Source of the DNA: Perkinsela sp. pyNocScin1 | Lineage: Eukaryota; Euglenozoa; Kinetoplastea; Prokinetoplastida; Perkinselidae | DNA length: 64,000 nt | Assembly: GCA_964019655.1 (NCBI GenBank) | Contig: CAXHTR010000001.1 | Location: 1,054,001 to 1,118,000 of the forward strand | Direction: 5' to 3' | Shown: positions 1 through 9,181 of the stretch, one piece after another | Position numbering within the stretch: the first letter of the stretch is position 1 | Layout: each line of letters begins with the position of its first letter | The notes under the pieces: model-generated | Databases searched by the model: none | What the model was told of the DNA's origin: nothing | What the model saw: only the letters and a program-made list of their open reading frames with translations | Position numbers and translations under genes: made by a program

Positions 1-3000
1 TTTCCAAATGACTTCTTTGTGATTGGTGGAAGTGATACAAGGCCTTTCGAGTGTTTGCTAGCTGAGTGGATTGAAGGTGATTCCTACCAGGAAGAATGCT
101 TCTGTGCGATTCACGCGATTGTTGTCTCGAATGCTGATGCCCAATGCCGCAAGGGCAAACTTCGCTTCATCACGGACCATCTCATGCCAAGCACAAAGAC
201 GCTGCAGGGGTCAGACCCGGGCAAGTATTGGGCGTTACTGAGTGCTTTCATGCTAGACTATGGGTGTCTGGATATGCGCAGACAGTTCAGTGAAGAAAGC
301 GTTGAGGGTGCGAACAACTCCGGCGATCTCCTCGCAGCTTACGAAAGATACTTCGAAGGTTTCGATGTCATGGCGGTCGGTAATGTACTAGGGACAAACA
401 CTATCCGAGACTCCGTAAAAAGTGATCTCATCAAAGCCATCATACCATTCGGCTTTGCGTGCTGTATCGACTTGAGCACTGCATATCTTTCTCAGGTGCC
501 CTCTTGGATCACAGAATCCTCTAGGCAGGAGTGGCTCGATGCTCTATCGATACTGGCCTTTCACTGCATCACGAAAAGAGGAATGGGCGATCATACATCT
601 CTCACATTGAGCATTGCGCATATTGCTGAAAAACTTGACGTGGCTGACGTTCAGACTGAAGATGATGCATTGAATTCCTTTTACTTCTTTTCTGCGCTCC
701 ACACTTGCCTTCTGAAAGACCCAAAGGCTTCCATGCGTGATATCCATGAATTCATACTTTGTATCTTGCAACTCTTGGAAGCATGTTGTGATTCTTGCCA
801 ACAGAAGAACACTGAAAAAGATGAATTCCTCTACAATACGCTTCGGAGCTTTACACTCTCCACAAAGCAAGTGCTTTCTCTCGGGAATGCGTCAGCAAAC
901 TCACTTATCTCCAAAAAGTGCATAGACGTGAAAAATAGGCTGCTTTCACTCGCAGAAAGTCGATTCGACTCCCTACATAGTGCACTAACGACCGCGGTTG
1001 ATGAAGAAGATCAAGGCACTTCTTTGCTTTTTCTCTGTGAGAGTATTGAGACCTTGCTCGATATCATACCGCAAGAAGCGATTCATGAAAACCTCCATAT
1101 CTACGGCGTGTGCTTCCATATTGCAGGTTTGATGATGGCAGAATCGTTCGACAGAGGTGGCAAACAAGGTATACAGACTATGATGCGCATCTTTGCGCTT
1201 CTTCTACGCGTCGGGGCACATCACACAGATATATGCGAAAGTGCCCACAATAAATTGTTCTTAATGCTTGAGAACCAGACAGCTTCCTGTGCTTCTTCCA
1301 TTGCACAGCTTATACAAAACGCTCCCAGCCGTGCGTACGCTCATCTTGAACCTCTATTCCATGGCTTTGCCCTTCTCTTGCACAGCGCTATGGGCTCGAA
1401 GGATCGAATATTCACGCCCGACAGATTGCATCTTCATAATTTATGCGAATTTACAGTGTTTGTTCTTGAGCGTACATGCCCCGAGGACCTTTTCGAAAGA
1501 TACAGCACATTCATCAAGTGGGCTGTCTTCCATGGGGACGATGATTTGCGTTCCTTTGCAGTTTCCCTGCTCACGCGTATCGGAAAGCTCGATGACCTTA
1601 TGCAAGATGTCGTCGAATGTACCACTGGTGGGCTAAGACGAGCAACTCGAAAGAGAAAAGAAGAGATAGTGAGCGTACCTCCTCTGAGTACCGAGCAGGT
1701 CCGTCAGTGCGTCACGACACTTGATGGAATCTTTCAAGGGGCAACCGACAGAATACGTATTCTGTGCTTGACAGAAGTGGTAAAGCTAATCTCACAGCAC
1801 AAAGACGATACAGAAGTGCTCGAGCCACTCGTTGCATTCATCAAACAGCATATAGTTTTCTCTCTCGATTTTGCTGATATGATACTACACCGACTTATTG
1901 AAGAGAACACGCGCCATGTTAAAATCTTTGGCAGTGCTCTTAGGGAAGCTTACGTAGATACTCACACAATTTTTGGAAAATCTCTGTCTGTGTACTTCAT
2001 TGCAAAGACAAAATCGAAAAATGATCTGCATGAGTTCTTCTCTAGTTTTGCAATAAAAGGCACCAAGGAGGATCAAAGTCTGCAATCTCTCACAATATCT
2101 CATTTTGCAGTAATCGTTGCTCATTTTCACGTAAACCTGCAGTCGAAGGGTCTTAATGAAGCTGCTCGTAAAGCTCTTTTGGCGGTCGAAGCTTTGGTTG
2201 GGGAAAAGGAGTTTCATATACTTATGCGTGAACAAACTGTTTCAATAGCACTGGAAATGATTCCGCTCTTTCTCCTACGTGATATTGATGGGCCAATCGA
2301 TGAAAACAATACAAACCATTCATTTCTCAATGCCCTTAGTGAGCTTAGTAGCTCTTCTGGGAGCCAAAATTTGCTTCAGCTACTTTATATACATAGTACC
2401 GCTGATATTCCCTCCTGTGCTCTAAATCTCAAACAAAAGTATCCAGAGCGGTCTTTCTTTATCTTTGAGGCGGCAAATGCTATGCTCGTATCTCTTCGAG
2501 CAAAGATGAATAGCTGCGTGACTGCTCTGGAGATGAGCATCGGAGCACACGTGCAGATGTTGCTTCTGTCTGATTCCATAAATGAAGTAGATATCGCATG
2601 CAAGGGATTTTTGCAGTATTCCCAACTATCTTTCGATAGAAAGAGCATCAATATTCTCCTTGATACTCAGAGAAATCTCAGAGATTACCTCTCAGAGCAC
2701 AACATAAAAGTTTCGACTATGAAGCCACAGCCAAGAACACAACAGGAAGAACTCAGCAAAGTCAAGCATAAACTAGATGCAGTTGATTTGATTATTGAAT
2801 ATGTCAATCCTGAGGAGGTAAAAGTCACGCAGGAGAATATAATAGGCAAACTCAGTGATTCTATGAAAGATCATAGACCCTCGGAACTCGACGAGCCTTT
2901 ACGATTTCTTGCTTCTATCGAGGATGTCTCTTTTTTAAAAAGAGGAGAAACCGCACTTCTCTCCAAAATGCTTTGGGCAATTTCCATTGATTATCAAGCG

Positions 3001-6000
3001 AACAAAGGGGTGCAATTTTTAGCTCTGACATCGCTCAGCCGTCTTTGGACGAGAGAGCATGAGCTTGTTGAGAGCATGGTCGGGCAATGCAGGGGCGATA
3101 TACTTGCTGCTGAGCCATTCGTACTTTCACAAGAGCACGCAAATCTCACTAGTCCAAAAGACCCCAGCTTTCCATCAATAGATCACTGCCTGGTAAATTG
3201 TGTGGTCTACCGCATTCTACACGGTTCTACTAGCTCTACGGGCCCGCTCTTCCAAAGTGAGGCATGTAGATTCTTTACTCATGCACTGTGCAATGCCAGA
3301 GACCACTATCGTCGTGCGATCTCGAACGACTTACGAGATGCCTTGCGTGCATATGATAGCGATGAATCGCTATATATCAGTGCTAATGCTCGTAAAATTG
3401 AGATTGAATTTTTAGAAGGAAGTCTGGAGAGATGGGTGGCAAATTTTGCTCAAGCGCTCGTTGCGAATGTGCTTTCAAAGGGCGATGTGCTAGCCCATAG
3501 TAGCGCAGTGTGCGCACTGAGTCCATCCATCAGTAAACTTGTGTTCCTTTACTGCTTAGTCAAAGCCGCACGAACCTCTTGCGAATACGTAGCCACAATT
3601 TCAGAAGAGTTGCAAAAGCTTCTCAGTGACAAAACAGCAGATCTTGATATTGCCCGATTCATCATACACTCTATCTCATTCGTCTATTTCAACGTTTCGA
3701 GCCCACAGTTTGTTCAAGAGCTCACAAAAGCGAAAAATTCTCGCTCGAAATCCCACATTTTTTTCTTCGGGATCCCGCTTGACTTACTGTACGAAGCAAG
3801 TGCTCGTGCGAAGATGCCCCATGAGGCATTGTTTTTTAGAGAGCTGCAGCATGGAAAAGGCGCTTTTCCGTCTCTCAACGAGCATGAGATGAGCCACCTC
3901 CGCGAGGACTTGACAGCTATTTTCAGCCAGCTCAAGCCCTTCGGTAAATTCTACGTTTCAAACCTGTCACTCGGCCACAGATTTGAAGGGAGAATCGCCG
4001 CACTGCGCAATCGTGGAAATCCCTTCTGGGAGGCTGTCCTTCTTGAAGCGCATGGAATTAACCAGCCGGGCGATAGGGATGATCTTGGTCTTGCGCAATG
4101 CTATCAAAAAATGAAGCTTCACGGAGAAAATAATTTCCAAGTACTATCTGCTAGATATGACACTCATAAGTACTCCGAGGCATACGATGAGCTCCAAGAG
4201 CTCAAGTCGTATGCGGCTTGGTCACAAGCGCAGTGGAAATTTGACGGATCCGATGACAGCGATGTAAGGCCAAGTTGCTCTGTTCTCCACCAGTCTATTC
4301 ATGCGTCCCTTTGTGCACTCAAGAATGATGCCTCAGATGCCTTTAGCTTTAGTCTCCATTCAGCCAAGCGAGCGGCCCTCAAAAAATTTGAAAGAGCGCG
4401 CAACCACGAGAGAGCCTTTGCGCACATGGTTCTCATCAATTCAATTGATGATGCGTGGGCAGAGAGGAAAATCCACACGGCCGATCAAGAAGAGACCAGC
4501 ACAAAGATTTCACGCTTGCAGATGTGCACAGTGAGCTATCCAATGCGTGAGATCATTGACGATATACATATTTCTATTGCAGCAATTCAGAAGAGGCCGG
4601 GCTACGCAAAGATGACAGCAGAGTGTGCCCTCCATGCAGCGAAGATGAAGCAGAATACCCTGTCTCTTGCGCTTATTGAGCGGGCAGAAGGCCTAGCAGT
4701 ACAATTCTCGAGCACATACATCAAAACGATCGCACGGGCGTTCTGGAAAATCGGCGAATCGGACTTTGCGATGGATATGCTCACTGGAAGAGCCGAGGAC
4801 CCCGAAGGGGCGTTTCTCCTTGCCAAGTGGAAATGCAAAGCGAATCGTGAGAGCGTCATGCGCGTTTTGAAAGATCGCCTTCTGCCACTTGCGGAGGAGT
4901 TGGACGCCGCTTCCTCGTACTATACATGTGCAGTGTATCAAGATCAAATATACTCAACCCTGCAGGCATCAGTGCAGTCGACGGACCACCGCGAGACTGT
5001 GGAGGGCATTCAGACGTCAACAGAAATTCGAGCTGAGTGCTATGCAGACTACAATCGGGTAAAAAATGCACTTCCAGATGACCGGAAGAGGCACATTCAG
5101 CGCTACATGTACCAGCAAGACCGAGAGCTGAAGCGAGCGCTCATGGAAATCGACCAAATATCGAAAGATAGGGACAAGTATTGTGCCGAGGTGCTCACTT
5201 CATACGCAAATGTGCTCATAAAAGGCGGCCTCAAGCGATCAAAAATGCTTACAGCTGCATATCGCTTTGTCTCCATTTGGCTCGAGAACGCGGAGAGCTC
5301 CGCCACCAGCGTCGTAGCTGAGAACCTACCCCGCATACCCACACGTAACTTTGTTGAGCTTTTTCCGCAGATGTGCGCCCGCCTGTCCATGCCAGCTTCA
5401 CATTCAGTAAAGCAAGAACCAGAATTCGATACATTCCAGAAGGTCCTTCGCATACTTTTAAAGTCCATTATCGCAGAGCATCCCCACGCAACCCTTCCCA
5501 CCATGTTCGCGCTGGCCAATGGCTCGCAGTTTCCGAAGGGCGAAGAGGACGTCCATACGGTCGACAAGACGAAAGTTGCTGCTGCCTCGACACTTCTCCG
5601 CGAAATGATGAAAGAAGCAGCAAAGTGTAACCAAGCGCTGATGCAAACTATTGCGGAAACGAACCTGCTGATTGAAGCATACATCGAGCTCGCTTTTACA
5701 CCCATGAGCGGGTCGAAGAACACGATTACACAGAAGCTCGCGAAAATCAAAGATTTCAATCGAGTGGCCATTATTTCAGGCAGCGATCCAAATGAGCGTA
5801 TCTATCGATTTTCTGAGGGCGTTTCTCTCCCAGGTGGAGTCAACCTGCCAAAGCTCATCCAGTGCATCGGAGAGAGCGGGAGGGTTTATAAGCAGCTTGT
5901 GAAAAGTAACGACGATATGCGACAGGACGCGCTTGTTCAGCAAGTTTTTCGGCTATGTAACGCTATTTTTGCTGATAAAGACACAGCGCTCAAGTCGAGC

Positions 6001-6864
6001 ATTCGCACGTATCGGGTTATACCTCTCACCCAAACGAGTGGAATCGTCGAATGGGTCGATGACACGATGCCGCTCAGTGAGTATCTGACTGGGCCGTCTA
6101 ACGCCGAGTACAAGGGCGCACACGCACGCTATCGTCCTGGAAACATCACACATGCGAAGGCGAGGAGCATGATGCAAGGGGTTGCGAAAGACAGCATGCA
6201 CAAGAAGCGGAGTGTATTTGAAGCAGTGTGCGAGTCGTTCACGCCCTGCTTCCGATTCTTTTTCATTGAAACGACTTCCTCAGCAGTGGAAGCGTACGAG
6301 CGGCGCATTCAATACACGCTGAGCGTCGCAGCAAGCTCTATTGTTGGGTATATCGTTGGGCTCGGTGATCGTCATAACTCAAATATTTTGATAGACCGTA
6401 GCACGGGTCAAATCATCCATATTGACATCGGCTTAGCTTTCGATGAAGGAATGCTACTTCCTGTTCCAGAGCTTGTTCCGTTCCGCCTGACAAGGGATGT
6501 CGTCGATGCGATGGGCATCACGGGCACGGACGGACTGTTTCGGGCGGCTTGTGAGGGAGTTTTGCTCGCCTTACGTGGCTCTCGAAAAATGCTCAACACG
6601 GTAATCGAAACGCTCTTACATGACCCGCTCGCGAAGTGGGCTGTAAACTATAAACGAATACTCCAGCAAACGAGAGAGCCGGGTGCTGGCGAAAAAATCT
6701 CTGTTGATGCCGAGCGCGCGCTCTTAAAAGTGAACCAGAAGCTTCAGGGCTTCGTGAACGGAGAAAATCTCTCTGTGCAAGCACAGACGCAGTTGCTCAT
6801 TTCACAGGCAACATCAAACGCTTTGCTCTGCCAGATGTTTCATGGCTGGTCAGCTTGGGTGTAG
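1..6864 (+). CDS. ATM: ATM/Tel1 PI3K-like protein kinase (5' end outside window)
   Basis: DNA-damage checkpoint kinase of the PIKK family. The frame is open from base 1 with no in-frame ATG near the edge, so the N-terminus lies upstream; about 2287 codons are present against roughly 3000 in animal ATM. Most of the protein is a helical solenoid followed by a FAT region. The kinase domain runs from about 5780 to 6640. It contains GGVNLPKLIQCIG, DDMRQDALVQQVF, the catalytic loop GLGDRHNSNILI (6358-6393) and the metal-binding HIDIGLAFDEG (from 6418). The stretch VPFRLTRDVVDAMGITG is typical of ATM/Tel1 rather than ATR or TOR. The gene ends in a FATC domain with the ATM-like terminus GWSAWV before TAG. 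All key catalytic residues are present, so it should be active. It is the first gene of a plus-strand array. Confidence 0.95.
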   Translation, partial: FPNDFFVIGGSDTRPFECLLAEWIEGDSYQEECFCAIHAIVVSNADAQCRKGKLRFITDHLMPSTKTLQGSDPGKYWALLSAFMLDYGCLDMRRQFSEESVEGANNSGDLLAAYERYFEGFDVMAVGNVLGTNTIRDSVKSDLIKAIIPFGFACCIDLSTAYLSQVPSWITESSRQEWLDALSILAFHCITKRGMGDHTSLTLSIAHIAEKLDVADVQTEDDALNSFYFFSALHTCLLKDPKASMRDIHEFILCILQLLEACCDSCQQKNTEKDEFLYNTLRSFTLSTKQVLSLGNASANSLISKKCIDVKNRLLSLAESRFDSLHSALTTAVDEEDQGTSLLFLCESIETLLDIIPQEAIHENLHIYGVCFHIAGLMMAESFDRGGKQGIQTMMRIFALLLRVGAHHTDICESAHNKLFLMLENQTASCASSIAQLIQNAPSRAYAHLEPLFHGFALLLHSAMGSKDRIFTPDRLHLHNLCEFTVFVLERTCPEDLFERYSTFIKWAVFHGDDDLRSFAVSLLTRIGKLDDLMQDVVECTTGGLRRATRKRKEEIVSVPPLSTEQVRQCVTTLDGIFQGATDRIRILCLTEVVKLISQHKDDTEVLEPLVAFIKQHIVFSLDFADMILHRLIEENTRHVKIFGSALREAYVDTHTIFGKSLSVYFIAKTKSKNDLHEFFSSFAIKGTKEDQSLQSLTISHFAVIVAHFHVNLQSKGLNEAARKALLAVEALVGEKEFHILMREQTVSIALEMIPLFLLRDIDGPIDENNTNHSFLNALSELSSSSGSQNLLQLLYIHSTADIPSCALNLKQKYPERSFFIFEAANAMLVSLRAKMNSCVTALEMSIGAHVQMLLLSDSINEVDIACKGFLQYSQLSFDRKSINILLDTQRNLRDYLSEHNIKVSTMKPQPRTQQEELSKVKHKLDAVDLIIEYVNPEEVKVTQENIIGKLSDSMKDHRPSELDEPLRFLASIEDVSFLKRGETALLSKMLWAISIDYQANKGVQFLALTSLSRLWTREHELVESMVGQCRGDILAAEPFVLSQEHANLTSPKDPSFPSIDHCLVNCVVYRILHGSTSSTGPLFQSEACRFFTHALCNARDHYRRAISNDLRDALRAYDSDESLYISANARKIEIEFLEGSLERWVANFAQALVANVLSKGDVLAHSSAVCALSPSISKLVFLYCLVKAARTSCEYVATISEELQKLLSDKTADLDIARFIIHSISFVYFNVSSPQFVQELTKAKNSRSKSHIFFFGIPLDLLYEASARAKMPHEALFFRELQHGKGAFPSLNEHEMSHLREDLTAIFSQLKPFGKFYVSNLSLGHRFEGRIAALRNRGNPFWEAVLLEAHGINQPGDRDDLGLAQCYQKMKLHGENNFQVLSARYDTHKYSEAYDELQELKSYAAWSQAQWKFDGSDDSDVRPSCSVLHQSIHASLCALKNDASDAFSFSLHSAKRAALKKFERARNHERAFAHMVLINSIDDAWAERKIHTADQEETSTKISRLQMCTVSYPMREIIDDIHISIAAIQKRPGYAKMTAECALHAAKMKQNTLSLALIERAEGLAVQFSSTYIKTIARAFWKIGESDFAMDMLTGRAEDPEGAFLLAKWKCKANRESVMRVLKDRLLPLAEELDAASSYYTCAVYQDQIYSTLQASVQSTDHRETVEGIQTSTEIRAECYADYNRVKNALPDDRKRHIQRYMYQQDRELKRALMEIDQISKDRDKYCAEVLTSYANVLIKGGLKRSKMLTAAYRFVSIWLENAESSATSVVAENLPRIPTRNFVELFPQMCARLSMPASHSVKQEPEFDTFQKVLRILLKSIIAEHPHATLPTMFALANGSQFPKGEEDVHTVDKTKVAAASTLLREMMKEAAKCNQALMQTIAETNLLIEAYIELAFTPMSGSKNTITQKLAKIKDFNRVAIISGSDPNERIYRFSEGVSLPGGVNLPKLIQCIGESGRVYKQLVKSNDDMRQDALVQQVFRLCNAIFADKDTALKSSIRTYRVIPLTQTSGIVEWVDDTMPLSEYLTGPSNAEYKGAHARYRPGNITHAKARSMMQGVAKDSMHKKRSVFEAVCESFTPCFRFFFIETTSSAVEAYERRIQYTLSVAASSIVGYIVGLGDRHNSNILIDRSTGQIIHIDIGLAFDEGMLLPVPELVPFRLTRDVVDAMGITGTDGLFRAACEGVLLALRGSRKMLNTVIETLLHDPLAKWAVNYKRILQQTREPGAGEKISVDAERALLKVNQKLQGFVNGENLSVQAQTQLLISQATSNALLCQMFHGWSAWV

Positions 6865-6994
6865 TATTTTAAGAAGGATGAAAGCACCTTTCACTATGAT
6901 AAGTAGCCCCAGATGACCCCTTATCTAGTAACGTTTTGTTCCGTGAGAATTTTTATCTTGTCTGTATTTTTTGAAAAAATCTAGAACTAATGGT

Positions 6995-7480
6995 ATGGTA
7001 GAAGAAGCTTTGCTGATTGAAGAAGGTATTCAACTGTGGGTTTTGCTACCACTGTGTATCCTCAGTATTTCTGTGGCTATCATACGCCACTACTTGACAA
7101 TATCCCCGAAAAGTCAAAAGAATACTGTTCATCGCGAGTCAGAGGGCACAAATTTTAGTAAGGAGACTAGAGCTTACACTGGAAAAGGTGGATTCGATGT
7201 ATATGCAGCGTTTTTAGAACCCAAAATGATAAACGAAATATTGCAGCAAAATGTTGCTTCAGTTCTCGCCAATATCGTACTTTGGGGCTTTGTGTCACAC
7301 TATTTCGGTAGTATCATCGTTTTTCATTTGCCTTTCAGCGTCCCGTTTTGTTTCCGTCCTGTGCTGCAGAAAGGTCTTGACATAGACTCTATTCCGCCTT
7401 CATACATCACAGCAGAATCACTTTTTCTAATTCTACAGATAGCGCAGCGTCCACTCATACGACGCCTCGTTCATGTATGA
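6995..7480 (+). CDS. EMC3: ER membrane protein complex subunit 3 (EMC3), short form
   Basis: EMC3 is an Oxa1/YidC-type insertase subunit that places membrane proteins into the ER. The first in-frame ATG (6995) gives 161 residues. The N-terminal motif IQLWVLLPLCILSISVAIIR corresponds to the first EMC3 membrane segment. The later stretch with LPFSVPFCFRPVLQKGLDI matches the family's conserved loop and third membrane segment. The animal protein is about 260 residues; here the frame ends in TGA at 7478-7480, before the cytosolic helical tail. The next frame, opening at 7473, shows no similarity to the missing tail, so this looks like a genuinely short EMC3 rather than a frameshift. Orthology is clear; completeness of function is not. 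Confidence 0.8.
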   Translation: MVEEALLIEEGIQLWVLLPLCILSISVAIIRHYLTISPKSQKNTVHRESEGTNFSKETRAYTGKGGFDVYAAFLEPKMINEILQQNVASVLANIVLWGFVSHYFGSIIVFHLPFSVPFCFRPVLQKGLDIDSIPPSYITAESLFLILQIAQRPLIRRLVHV

Positions 7481-7510
7481 GCAATATGGAAGTCATGGAT
7501 TATTTGGTAT

Positions 7511-7531
7511 CCATTTCTTTTACTATGTTAG
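7511..7531 (+). promoter_or_regulatory. predicted trans-splice acceptor (pyrimidine tract + AG)
   Basis: A T/C-rich run ends in AG at 7530-7531, 41 bases upstream of the ATG at 7572 and just after the EMC3 stop. In kinetoplastids such a site would receive the spliced leader. It favours the ATG at 7572 over the earlier in-frame ATG at 7473. The assignment rests on pattern only. Confidence 0.4.
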
Positions 7532-7571
7532 GTTACGCGTACCGAAAATTTACACTTTTGAGATCGAATAT

Positions 7572-7997
7572 ATGAATGACTTTGTTATCAGTGATCCAGA
7601 CGACAATTTTGACCTGAATGACCCGGCATGTCCCAAGCCAAAGCCAGTTCCCAGTCACGTTGTTCATGAAGTTTGGCGAAAGGTCGACTGCGACACAGAA
7701 AACTACATTGTCAAGCTTGGGGAAGTAACAAAACAAATTTCCGAATTTCCAGGCGAAATCCCGAGCTCGTTTCCAGGAGAAAAAAATCGCTTGATTCCCA
7801 TACAAGAGCCAACATTTGAAGACCTCGAAAAGCTTTCGCATTTCTCTGAAAATTTGAAAACAACCTTCGATCCTGTCCAATTCGAGCAGCCAAAAGAAGA
7901 AGAGCCAAAGCCAAAGCGTCCCATAAATGTGGACGATGCAAAGCCATTGTACACATATGAAGAAAACGGATACCTCTATGAGTACTTTGAGCTTTGA
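7572..7997 (+). CDS. hypothetical acidic, proline-rich protein
   Basis: Not recognised. A 141-residue protein follows EMC3 in the same array. The frame is open from an ATG at 7473 that overlaps the EMC3 stop, but a pyrimidine tract plus AG at 7530 makes the ATG at 7572 the better start. The sequence is rich in Asp, Glu, Pro and Lys (for example PKEEEPKPKRP) and ends in an aromatic tail, YTYEENGYLYEYFEL. There is no membrane segment or clear signal peptide. It is unlikely to be a displaced EMC3 C-terminus because that region is helical and Met/Ala-rich in homologues. Its place in a tight co-directional array supports a real gene. Confidence 0.55.
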   Translation: MNDFVISDPDDNFDLNDPACPKPKPVPSHVVHEVWRKVDCDTENYIVKLGEVTKQISEFPGEIPSSFPGEKNRLIPIQEPTFEDLEKLSHFSENLKTTFDPVQFEQPKEEEPKPKRPINVDDAKPLYTYEENGYLYEYFEL

Positions 7998-8050
7998 GCA
8001 GTGCTATGTACTTTGCCAGTTGACCTTCAGGTAGCCTTAAAAAGGCAGCA

Positions 8051-8080
8051 TGATTTCCTGTTTTTCTATTACAATACCAG
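8051..8080 (+). promoter_or_regulatory. predicted trans-splice acceptor for NUFIP1 gene
   Basis: The tract tttcctgtttttctatt is followed by an AG at 8079-8080, five bases before the ATG at 8086. The upstream in-frame ATG at 8050 would translate the tract itself, so 8086 is the likelier start. Pattern-based. Confidence 0.4.
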
Positions 8081-8085
8081 CCAAA

Positions 8086-9012
8086 ATGAATGGTCCTCGG
8101 ATCATCATACATAAGCCCCCAGGAGGATTCACCGCATACGCAGCCAACCCATTTTATGATGCTCGACGGGAGAGAGAAGAGAGGTTGAGAGAAATGGAAG
8201 AACCGAGCCGCAGAGCGGCAGACTACATCCATTTCTGTGATTCATGCGAGAAAGGCTTCGATTCAGAGCAATTCTACCGAGCACACCTTGAGAAACACAT
8301 CTGGTGCGACTATCCAGGGTGCAAGTTCACTTGCCTGAAAGTGAAAGAATGGAAAATGGAAGTGCATAAATCAACGCTGCACGATCGCCCTGATGCACCC
8401 GACCTCGCCGATATGGAAAAATACATAGCTGCCCGGAAAAAGAAGTTTCCAACACACGAGAAAATTCTGACAAAAACAGAGGAACTCCAGCTTCTAGCGG
8501 CTCGAGGAGTCGTCCTCGGAAAAGATCAGTGGCGCTGGTTGAAAGCGCAAGAGCGAGCCCAACAAAGATCGACTGAAAATGATCTTGCAGACTTGGAGGC
8601 TAAAGGGCGCCAGAGATGGCCGATGGCGCCTAAAGAAGCCCACGAAAGCTCTTCTGATAGAGAAGCATCCGATGAAGAGAGCAGCTGTGACGAAGAGGGC
8701 AACGAAGGAGAAATGCAGCCTAATGCTCTGCCCGAATCGCTTCCGTCACCTTATGCTGAGTCGCATGAGAATTCCGGTCCTATTGAGGAGGAAAATCAAA
8801 CGCTCGGCAGCCAAAAGGTACCGAAGTCACCAGAGATGCAGCCCAGAAAGCCACCTGCCAAAACCTCTTATACGAAGCGCCAACCGCGAAAGAAACTTAC
8901 GCTTTTCGAGAAGCTCACCATGGAAGATCGAATGACTGAGAAGGGTCTTATTCTGCAAGCATTTCGGTACTTTGTCGCCACTGATTTCTTGAAGCATCCT
9001 CCAGAATGGTAG
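8086..9012 (+). CDS. NUFIP1: NUFIP1-like zinc-finger protein (box C/D snoRNP assembly)
   Basis: Eukaryotic NUFIP1 (yeast Rsa1) bridges the R2TP chaperone to assembling box C/D snoRNPs in the nucleus. From the chosen start the protein has 308 residues. A C2H2 finger lies near residues 50-72 (FCDSCEKGF followed by H-x3-H spacing). A second Cys/His pair follows (CDYPGCKF). The NUFIP signature, with IAARKKKFPTHEKI, sits at about 113-128; the family consensus there is a WxxERRKxYPTxxNI-like helix. The C-terminal half is low-complexity, rich in Glu, Ser and Pro, and ends in a basic segment. It shares the window with two candidate box C/D snoRNA clusters, whose assembly it would assist. Confidence 0.8.
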   Translation: MNGPRIIIHKPPGGFTAYAANPFYDARREREERLREMEEPSRRAADYIHFCDSCEKGFDSEQFYRAHLEKHIWCDYPGCKFTCLKVKEWKMEVHKSTLHDRPDAPDLADMEKYIAARKKKFPTHEKILTKTEELQLLAARGVVLGKDQWRWLKAQERAQQRSTENDLADLEAKGRQRWPMAPKEAHESSSDREASDEESSCDEEGNEGEMQPNALPESLPSPYAESHENSGPIEEENQTLGSQKVPKSPEMQPRKPPAKTSYTKRQPRKKLTLFEKLTMEDRMTEKGLILQAFRYFVATDFLKHPPEW

Positions 9013-9013
9013 T

Positions 9014-9029
9014 CCGAGAATGTTCTCGG
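9014..9029 (+). other. short perfect inverted repeat after NUFIP1 stop
   Basis: CCGAGAA-TG-TTCTCGG, a 7-bp perfect stem with a 2-base loop, starts two bases after the NUFIP1 stop. It could be a 3'-UTR hairpin or chance. Confidence 0.3.
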
Positions 9030-9181
9030 CCAACATCGCTTCGTGATTGTGACTTGTGCGTTTACAGATGTGTAGGTAGTCTCATAGAGATGCATGGCTA
9101 CTTATATCTGATAAAATCTTTCTTAGAGAACTTGCAATCGAATTTTCTCACCTATTGATTCGTACCCAATGTCTTAATTTG

